From Yeosuana marina (lineage in GTDB: Bacteria > Bacteroidota > Bacteroidia > Flavobacteriales > Flavobacteriaceae), in assembly GCF_011762485.1 (NCBI RefSeq), contig NZ_JAAKGI010000001.1:511962-575961 (forward strand): a stretch of DNA of 64,000 nucleotides, in the 5' to 3' direction. Of the stretch, positions 58,983-64,000 are shown piece by piece. Under the pieces are notes generated by a model. It saw nothing but the letters and a program-made list of their open reading frames with translations. It ran no database searches and was not told the DNA's origin. The position numbers and the translations under genes were made by a program. Position 1 is the stretch's first letter; each line of letters opens with the position of its first letter.

Positions 58983-59765
58983 ATGCAAGAGCAACTTAAA
59001 ATAGCCTTAATTCAAACAGATTTGGTTTGGGAAAACCCTAAAAAGAATCGAAAACAATTAAAAGAAAAAATAGAAAGCATATCAAAGACTGTTGATGTTA
59101 TTATTCTTCCAGAAATGTTTTCTACAGGATTTACTATGAATGCTAAAGAGGTTGCTGAAACCATGGATGGAAAAACGGTGGCATGGATGAAAAAGAGAGC
59201 CTTAAAAACAAATGCCGCTATTGTTGGAAGTCTTATTATTTCTGAAGGCGAAACCTATTATAATCGCTTGCTTTTTGTTGAACCTTCTGGAGATATTCAG
59301 GTATATGATAAACGACATACGTTTACCTTGGCTGGTGAAGATAAAGTTTTTACTGCCGGCAGTAAAAAATTAATTGTTGAGTTTAAAGGCTGGAAAATTT
59401 GTCCGTTAGTATGTTATGATTTACGATTTCCTGTTTGGGCAAGAAACATTGAAGATTATGACGTCTTGCTATATGTTGCCAATTGGCCAAAACCTAGAAT
59501 TTTTGCATGGGACTCCTTACTAAAAGCAAGAGCCATAGAAAATATGTGTTACTGTATCGGAATTAATCGTGTTGGGTTGGACGAAGTACAAAATGAGTTT
59601 TGTGGTCATTCTGCAACTTTTGATGTTCTTGGAAATGAGATAATTGCTTTTAAACCCAATAGGGAGCAAGTAGGAGTCGTTACTTTAGAAAAGAATCATA
59701 TTAATTATTACAGGAACAAGCTTAAGTTTTTAAACGACAAGGACAACTTTACTCTTCTTCCTTAA
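58983..59765 (+). CDS. Nitrilase-family omega-amidase (YafV/NIT2-like)
   Basis: Carbon-nitrogen hydrolase of 260 residues. The Glu-Lys-Cys triad is Glu44 (ILPEMFSTGF), Lys110 (VYDKRHTF) and Cys144 (CPLVCYDLRFPVW). YNRLLFVEPSG and FCGHSATFDVLGNEI fit the YafV/NIT2 branch that hydrolyses alpha-ketoglutaramate. It is 2 bp downstream of the aminotransferase gene and surely co-transcribed. The partner enzyme produces the 2-oxo acid amide that this one would consume. Its 3' end overlaps the convergent lipoprotein gene by 17 bp. Confidence 0.9.
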   Translation: MQEQLKIALIQTDLVWENPKKNRKQLKEKIESISKTVDVIILPEMFSTGFTMNAKEVAETMDGKTVAWMKKRALKTNAAIVGSLIISEGETYYNRLLFVEPSGDIQVYDKRHTFTLAGEDKVFTAGSKKLIVEFKGWKICPLVCYDLRFPVWARNIEDYDVLLYVANWPKPRIFAWDSLLKARAIENMCYCIGINRVGLDEVQNEFCGHSATFDVLGNEIIAFKPNREQVGVVTLEKNHINYYRNKLKFLNDKDNFTLLP

Positions 59766-61359
59766 ACACAAGAGTTTCTGGATAGCCCCAATCAGCACGT
59801 ATTTCTATTTCTTTAAAAAAGCTAACACGTTCTGGTTGTATTTTTTTTAGATAATTACCAGTGTCAAATTTTTTATTACCATTAGTATCAAAAATAACGC
59901 GAATAGTATATTTTCCAGGAGTTAAATTTAAAAAATCTAAAATTTCTTGTTTACTTGAATACTGTTCATATTGAACATCACCTTTTTCATTAACTAATTG
60001 AAAAATAATGGGATACGTAGCATTAACTAAGGTAAAACGCGCATATCCAAACTCCGATGACTTTTTTGTTTTAACATTAAAATTTAGAGTATCATTTTTA
60101 GTGTCAAATAAATCTGTAAACGCTTCTGGTAGCACCTGAATCTTATAAGTGTTGTCTTCCGTTTTCTTGAAATTAAATATGTAATTGTTGGTAATAGTAT
60201 CAAATGTTGTCGTATAATCAACCAGAGTAGAATCTTTATCCATGATGGTTATTTTTGAAGCATCAAAGGCAGTGAATGGGATAGATCCTGAAACTTTCAA
60301 ATCTTCATCAACTCTTATAGCTCCTGTTGGGGTAGCTTTAATAGTTAAGGAGTCACGCTTTTTGTCCCCAAGATTAACCGTATAGTCTTTTTCGAAATCT
60401 TTGTTTGTTACTTTGAAAACTAATGAATCTGCTTCAATTTTAGGCGCATACCAATAATATAAAGAATCCGTTTTTTCGTCTTTTGTAATACGGTGTTTAA
60501 AGTCTTCTGGAGTATCAGATAGTAAATCAATATGCATATGTTCATAATCACCTTCATATCCAAAAACAATTTTTTGGCCTGCAATATTTTGAGGTCTGAA
60601 AGATCTAAAATCTAAATTTTCTGAAAATAGGCGTAAATTGTATGTAGAATCTGTTGGAACGGTTATAAAGTGGTTATAAAACGCAATTTTATCTGTTTTT
60701 TGTTGAAATTTGTTATCTTGATTTGCGTCTTTTAAGGCATATAGCATGTAAGTCCCAGCCTTAATATTTTGAATAGAAAAGGTGGTTGCACTGTCTAAGG
60801 TATTAGTAACATATTTTGGATTTTCTTTATAAATAATGGAATCATTAAAGGTAGAGTCCACTTCATACAAGCCAACAGACACGAAGGTGTCTGGCTTTTT
60901 GTCTAAGGCATCAAAAATTTGACCGTTCACTGTTAATGAATCTATATAATCTCCCGTTGAAAACACATAACGATAGTAAGGGAACAGATTTCCTTCATTG
61001 TTATCAGAAATACTGTTTCCAAAATTAAACGCATAGGTTGTGTTAGGCTGAAGGGTGTCAAAAATTTTAATGGTAATAGATTTACTAGCACTGCTAAAGG
61101 GGGTTATTTCTGGCAGTGTTTTCATTGGTGGTGAAATAATTAGTTGTTTTTGTATATCTTTAATCTTAATGTATTCATCAAAATATATTTTAATTTCTTT
61201 GCCTTTAAAATTTGTTGAAAAATTCTCTGGTTCAGATTTTAGTATTTTAGGCGGTGTAATGTCTTTGTCGCCACCTTGAGGTGTTCCTCGGTTGGCACAA
61301 TTAATAAAAATTAGACCTATAACAACTATAAAAATAAAATTTGAAACCGTTTTATTCAT
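59749..61359 (-). CDS. Lipoprotein with Ig-like (Big_5) domain
   Basis: A 536-residue outer-envelope lipoprotein (lipobox FINC, Cys21). The start is the ATG at 61359; two extra codons before it begin with TTG. The mature N-terminus NRGTPQGGDKDITPPKILKS is followed by a Big_5 Ig-like domain (FSTNFKGKEIKIYFDEYIK to FNFGNSISDNNEG, about 45-125). A carboxypeptidase regulatory-like beta-sandwich (about 140-230: TVNGQIFDALDKKPDTF) comes next. The function is unknown. It lies upstream of nothing on its own strand except comF. Confidence 0.83.
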   Translation of the reverse strand: MNKTVSNFIFIVVIGLIFINCANRGTPQGGDKDITPPKILKSEPENFSTNFKGKEIKIYFDEYIKIKDIQKQLIISPPMKTLPEITPFSSASKSITIKIFDTLQPNTTYAFNFGNSISDNNEGNLFPYYRYVFSTGDYIDSLTVNGQIFDALDKKPDTFVSVGLYEVDSTFNDSIIYKENPKYVTNTLDSATTFSIQNIKAGTYMLYALKDANQDNKFQQKTDKIAFYNHFITVPTDSTYNLRLFSENLDFRSFRPQNIAGQKIVFGYEGDYEHMHIDLLSDTPEDFKHRITKDEKTDSLYYWYAPKIEADSLVFKVTNKDFEKDYTVNLGDKKRDSLTIKATPTGAIRVDEDLKVSGSIPFTAFDASKITIMDKDSTLVDYTTTFDTITNNYIFNFKKTEDNTYKIQVLPEAFTDLFDTKNDTLNFNVKTKKSSEFGYARFTLVNATYPIIFQLVNEKGDVQYEQYSSKQEILDFLNLTPGKYTIRVIFDTNGNKKFDTGNYLKKIQPERVSFFKEIEIRADWGYPETLVFKEEE

Positions 61360-61416
61360 TACCAAAATAAAATTTAAGCAAACCTACATAATTTTACAGA
61401 TATAACGACAAACTCG

Positions 61417-62094
61417 TTACGCAATTGCCATGGATGCCACACTTATTTTTATATTATCTGCACGATTTAAAACCGAGATGCAAGCTTCCATGGTTGCTCC
61501 AGTCGTAATTAAGTCATCCACCAATAAAATATGTTTGTTTGCTATGGTGTGTTTGTTTTTAAGAGTAAATAATTCGTTTGAGTCATTCCATCTTGCCAGG
61601 CGTTTTTTTAGTACTTGCGATTCTGTGTTGGTTACTTTTAAAAGTATATTATCCCTATAAGGAACATTTAAAGCCAAAGCAATGTGTTGTGCAAATTTAG
61701 CAACTTGATTGTAACCCCGTTTTTTAAGTTTCTTTGTGTGAAGTGGTACCGGAATTACAAGGTCAATATCTTCATAAGCTTTCACCGTTTTTAACTCACC
61801 TCCTAACCAATCACCTAAAAAGACACCAATTTGTTCTTGCCCTTTGTATTTTAGACTATGAATTAATTGTTGAACAATTCCTTTTTTTTCAAATCGTAAT
61901 AAAGCCGTCGCATTGATAACTTTAACGCGCCCATAAAACACCTTTAAAACGGTATCATCATCATTAAAATGAAAGTCGGTTACAGGTAAACTGTTTCTGC
62001 AATGGGTGCAAATATCTTGTTCGTTATCACCTAAAAGGTCATGACAAGCATAACATACTTTAGGAAAGAATACATTAACAATAGATTGTAGCAT
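61417..62094 (-). CDS. ComF-family phosphoribosyltransferase-like protein
   Basis: A 225-residue protein. The N-terminal zinc finger is CYACHDLLGDNEQDICTHC (about 14-32). The PRTase fold has VIPVPLHTKKLKKRGYNQVAKFA (about 108-130) and the PRPP loop ILLVDDLITTGATMEAC (about 194-210). This is the layout of ComF, known for DNA-uptake competence in other bacteria. No other competence gene is visible here. It is the first gene of the minus-strand pair with the Ig-like lipoprotein gene (57 bp between). Confidence 0.88.
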   Translation of the reverse strand: MLQSIVNVFFPKVCYACHDLLGDNEQDICTHCRNSLPVTDFHFNDDDTVLKVFYGRVKVINATALLRFEKKGIVQQLIHSLKYKGQEQIGVFLGDWLGGELKTVKAYEDIDLVIPVPLHTKKLKKRGYNQVAKFAQHIALALNVPYRDNILLKVTNTESQVLKKRLARWNDSNELFTLKNKHTIANKHILLVDDLITTGATMEACISVLNRADNIKISVASMAIA

Positions 62095-62202
62095 TGAAAG
62101 ACAATATGAACTTTTGTAAACTTAATTAAAAAATAAAAGAATTGACTACTTATTTTTTAACAAACAAGCTATTTGTTTGAAGCGGTTTTATATTTTTGCA
62201 CC

Positions 62203-63744
62203 ATGGCAAATCAAGACGATCAATTTAAGAAGGTAATTTCGCATGCAAAAGAATACGGTTATGTATTTCAAAGCAGCGAAATATATGACGGTTTAAGCGC
62301 AGTTTACGACTACGCCCAAAACGGGGCAGAATTAAAGAAAAATATCCGCGATTATTGGTGGAGAGCAATGGTGCAAATGAATGACAATATAGTAGGTATT
62401 GATGCTGCTATATTTATGCATCCAACCACATGGAAAGCATCGGGGCACGTTGATGCGTTTAACGATCCGTTAATTGATAATAAAGACTCCAAAAAACGTT
62501 ATAGAGCTGATGTCTTAATTGAAGACTACTGTGCTAAAATTGAAGCTAAAATTGATAAAGAAGTTGATAAAGCAGCAAAACGTTTTGGTGATGCCTTTAA
62601 TAAAGAAGAATTTATTTCTACCAATGGCCGTGTTTTAGGCTATCAAGAAAAAATAAATACAACGCTTTCGCGAATGGCAAAATCTTTAGAAAATGAAGAT
62701 TTAGCGGATGTGAAGGCACTTATTGAAGAGTTAGAAATTGCTGACCCGTTAACAGGATCAAGAAATTGGACAGAGGTTAAACAGTTCAATTTAATGTTTG
62801 GAACCAAATTGGGTGCGTCTGCCGAAAATGCGATGGATTTGTACTTGCGTCCAGAAACAGCACAAGGTATTTTTGTTAACTTTTTAAATGTTCAGAAAAC
62901 AAGCCGTTTAAAAATCCCTTTTGGGATTGCTCAAACAGGAAAAGCGTTTAGAAATGAAATTGTAGCAAGACAATTTATATTTAGAATGCGTGAGTTTGAA
63001 CAAATGGAAATGCAGTTTTTTATTAAACCTGGCACTCAAGCCAAATGGTACGAGCATTGGAAAGAAACACGAATGAAATGGCATTTAAGTTTAGGAATGG
63101 GGGCAGAGAATTATCGTTTTCACGACCATGAAAAATTAGCACATTATGCTGATGCTGCTGCCGATATTGAATTTAAATTTCCGTTCGGATTTAAAGAATT
63201 AGAAGGGATTCATTCTAGAACTGATTTTGATTTAAGTCAGCACGAAAAATTCTCAGGTAAGAAACTACAATATTTCGATCCTGAAGAAAATAAAAGTTAT
63301 GTTCCGTATGTGTTAGAAACGTCTATCGGTTTAGACCGTATGTTTTTAGCCGTATTCTCAAATTCTTTAGTTGAAGAAGAACTTGAGAATGGTACAACAC
63401 GAACCGTTTTAAAATTGCCAAGTGTATTAGCGCCAGTAAAAGCCGCTGTTTTGCCATTAGTTAAAAAGGATGGTTTACCTGAAGTAGCCCGAAAAATCGT
63501 AGACGAATTAAAATGGGATTTTAATGTAGATTACGATGAAAAAGACGCTGTTGGAAGACGTTACAGACGCCAAGATGCAAACGGAACACCATTTTGTATT
63601 ACAGTAGATCACGATACTTTAGAGGATAATACGGTTACGATTCGTCATAGAGATACCATGGAGCAAGAACGTGTTAAAATAGATGATTTAAGAGATTTAA
63701 TTAAGAAGGAAGTCGATGTACGTTCTTGGTTGATGAAAATGTAA
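62203..63744 (+). CDS. glyS: Glycine-tRNA ligase (dimeric, eukaryote/archaea-like type)
   Basis: Class II aminoacyl-tRNA synthetase. The ATG at 62203 (MANQDDQFKKVISHAKEYGY) is used; ten further codons start with TTG. Motif 2 is near AKAFRNEIVARQFIFRMREFEQMEMQ, motif 3 near ETSIGLDRMFLAVFS. The C-terminal anticodon domain holds APVKAAVLPLVKKDG and YRRQDANGTPFCITVDHDTL. The length of 513 and single polypeptide mark the alpha2 GlyRS, not the alpha2beta2 GlyQS. A TATTTTTG box ends 4 bp before the start codon, so the mRNA may be nearly leaderless. Confidence 0.95.
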   Translation: MANQDDQFKKVISHAKEYGYVFQSSEIYDGLSAVYDYAQNGAELKKNIRDYWWRAMVQMNDNIVGIDAAIFMHPTTWKASGHVDAFNDPLIDNKDSKKRYRADVLIEDYCAKIEAKIDKEVDKAAKRFGDAFNKEEFISTNGRVLGYQEKINTTLSRMAKSLENEDLADVKALIEELEIADPLTGSRNWTEVKQFNLMFGTKLGASAENAMDLYLRPETAQGIFVNFLNVQKTSRLKIPFGIAQTGKAFRNEIVARQFIFRMREFEQMEMQFFIKPGTQAKWYEHWKETRMKWHLSLGMGAENYRFHDHEKLAHYADAAADIEFKFPFGFKELEGIHSRTDFDLSQHEKFSGKKLQYFDPEENKSYVPYVLETSIGLDRMFLAVFSNSLVEEELENGTTRTVLKLPSVLAPVKAAVLPLVKKDGLPEVARKIVDELKWDFNVDYDEKDAVGRRYRRQDANGTPFCITVDHDTLEDNTVTIRHRDTMEQERVKIDDLRDLIKKEVDVRSWLMKM

Positions 63745-63773
63745 CTAATTCTTGCAAAAGCAGGAATCTTAAT

Positions 63774-63811
63774 AAAAACAAAACCCAAGCTTTCGTTTGG
63801 GTTTTGTTTTT
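63774..63811. terminator. Bidirectional terminator after glyS
   Basis: AAAAACAAAACCCAA / TTGGGTTTTGTTTTT (15-bp stem, 8-nt loop). It sits between glyS and the stop codon of the convergent Lrp-type gene. Confidence 0.92.
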
Positions 63812-64000
63812 ATATACTTATTTGTCTATCTATTTGCTGATCCAGTGAAATAAAGGTTTCCGTTCGTGAAACACCAGGAATAGATTGAATTTCCTTTTCT
63901 AGTAAGTGCATTAAATGCACATTGTCTTTACAAAGAATTTTAATAAATACATTCCAACTTCCCGTAGAGTAATGGCATTCTAATATTTCAGGAATTTTTT
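63810..64000 (-). CDS. Lrp/AsnC-family transcriptional regulator (N-terminal part outside window)
   Basis: The minus strand reads CHYSTGSWNVFIKILCKDNV, then HLMHLLEKEIQSIPGVSRTE and TFISLDQQIDRQISI before a stop. This is the C-terminal ligand-binding (RAM/AsnC) half of an Lrp-family regulator. YSTGSWN and the PGVSRTETFISL strand are conserved. The frame stays open to the right edge, so the helix-turn-helix half is cut off. The ligand and targets are unknown. Confidence 0.88.
   Translation of the reverse strand, partial: KIPEILECHYSTGSWNVFIKILCKDNVHLMHLLEKEIQSIPGVSRTETFISLDQQIDRQISI

Noticed and set aside
1..64000. tRNA, rRNA, tmRNA or RNase P RNA genes
   Set aside because: Intergenic gaps are short and none showed a cloverleaf, CCA end or rRNA-like sequence on reading.

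Overview
The window is a chromosomal segment of a member of the Bacteroidota, almost certainly family Flavobacteriaceae. The evidence is the low GC content, the gliding-motility genes gldE and gldD beside ssb and mutY, the Bacteroidota-type promoters (TTG or TTTG, a 17-23 bp spacer, then TAnnTTTG), the scarcity of Shine-Dalgarno sequences, the many SpII lipoproteins, a TPP-riboswitch-controlled TonB-dependent receptor, a bacterial geranylgeranylglyceryl-phosphate synthase, an S46 dipeptidyl peptidase and the DUF4199, DUF3098, DUF3127, DUF2490 and DUF4301 families. I cannot name genus or species. No rRNA, tRNA, CRISPR array, prophage or transposase gene was seen. Both ends cut a gene: sdhB/frdB at the left and an Lrp/AsnC regulator at the right.

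Layout. 1-7.1 kb: fumarate reductase/succinate dehydrogenase Fe-S subunit, secreted M28 peptidase, a large surface protein, exonuclease III and an OmpA lipoprotein. 7.2-10.4 kb: Tas-like aldo-keto reductase, YpfJ-like metallopeptidase, then two small lipoprotein genes bracketed by inverted copies of a hairpin repeat. 10.7-16.8 kb: RNase G, a 30-residue basic protein behind HU, then mutY, ssb, gldE and gldD. 16.9-21.9 kb: Cys-rich HMA lipoprotein, EamA transporter, DUF4199, rplU-rpmA, DUF1569 and ahcY. 21.9-29.1 kb: a tightly packed run (phosphopantetheinyl transferase, GGGP synthase, thiamine-binding protein, PnuC, NadR-like kinase, DUF4301, ArfB), followed by a TPP riboswitch and a TonB receptor.

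29.1-41 kb: degenerate Rieske-like lipoprotein, greA with two leader hairpins, HIT protein, orphan histidine kinase, flavin reductase, DUF3127 protein with an SSB-like tail, aat, cbpA-cbpM, a methyltransferase, and a divergent envelope module (PepSY-like protein and DUF2490 on one side; ECF sigma factor and membrane partner on the other). Tag glycosylase, a thioredoxin-like protein and a TonB-like protein follow. 41-48 kb: truB-uppP and DUF3098-ftsX, split by an oppositely oriented glycerate kinase; then panE, a second EamA transporter and a patatin. 48-64 kb: leuS carrying an in-frame repeat insertion, alanine dehydrogenase, YugP-like protease, a membrane-anchored MutS-like ATPase, a coiled-coil lipoprotein, S46 peptidase (DPP11-like), methionine aminotransferase plus omega-amidase, an Ig-like lipoprotein, ComF and glyS.

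Most of this is core housekeeping content. The parts most worth a second look are the palindromic repeats (in leuS, before leuS and near ahcY), the hairpin-bounded lipoprotein pair, the greA leader, the thiamine/nicotinamide uptake region, the sigma/membrane-protein envelope module, the SSB-tailed DUF3127 protein and the membrane MutS. Functional calls rest on recognising motifs by eye; no database search was run.
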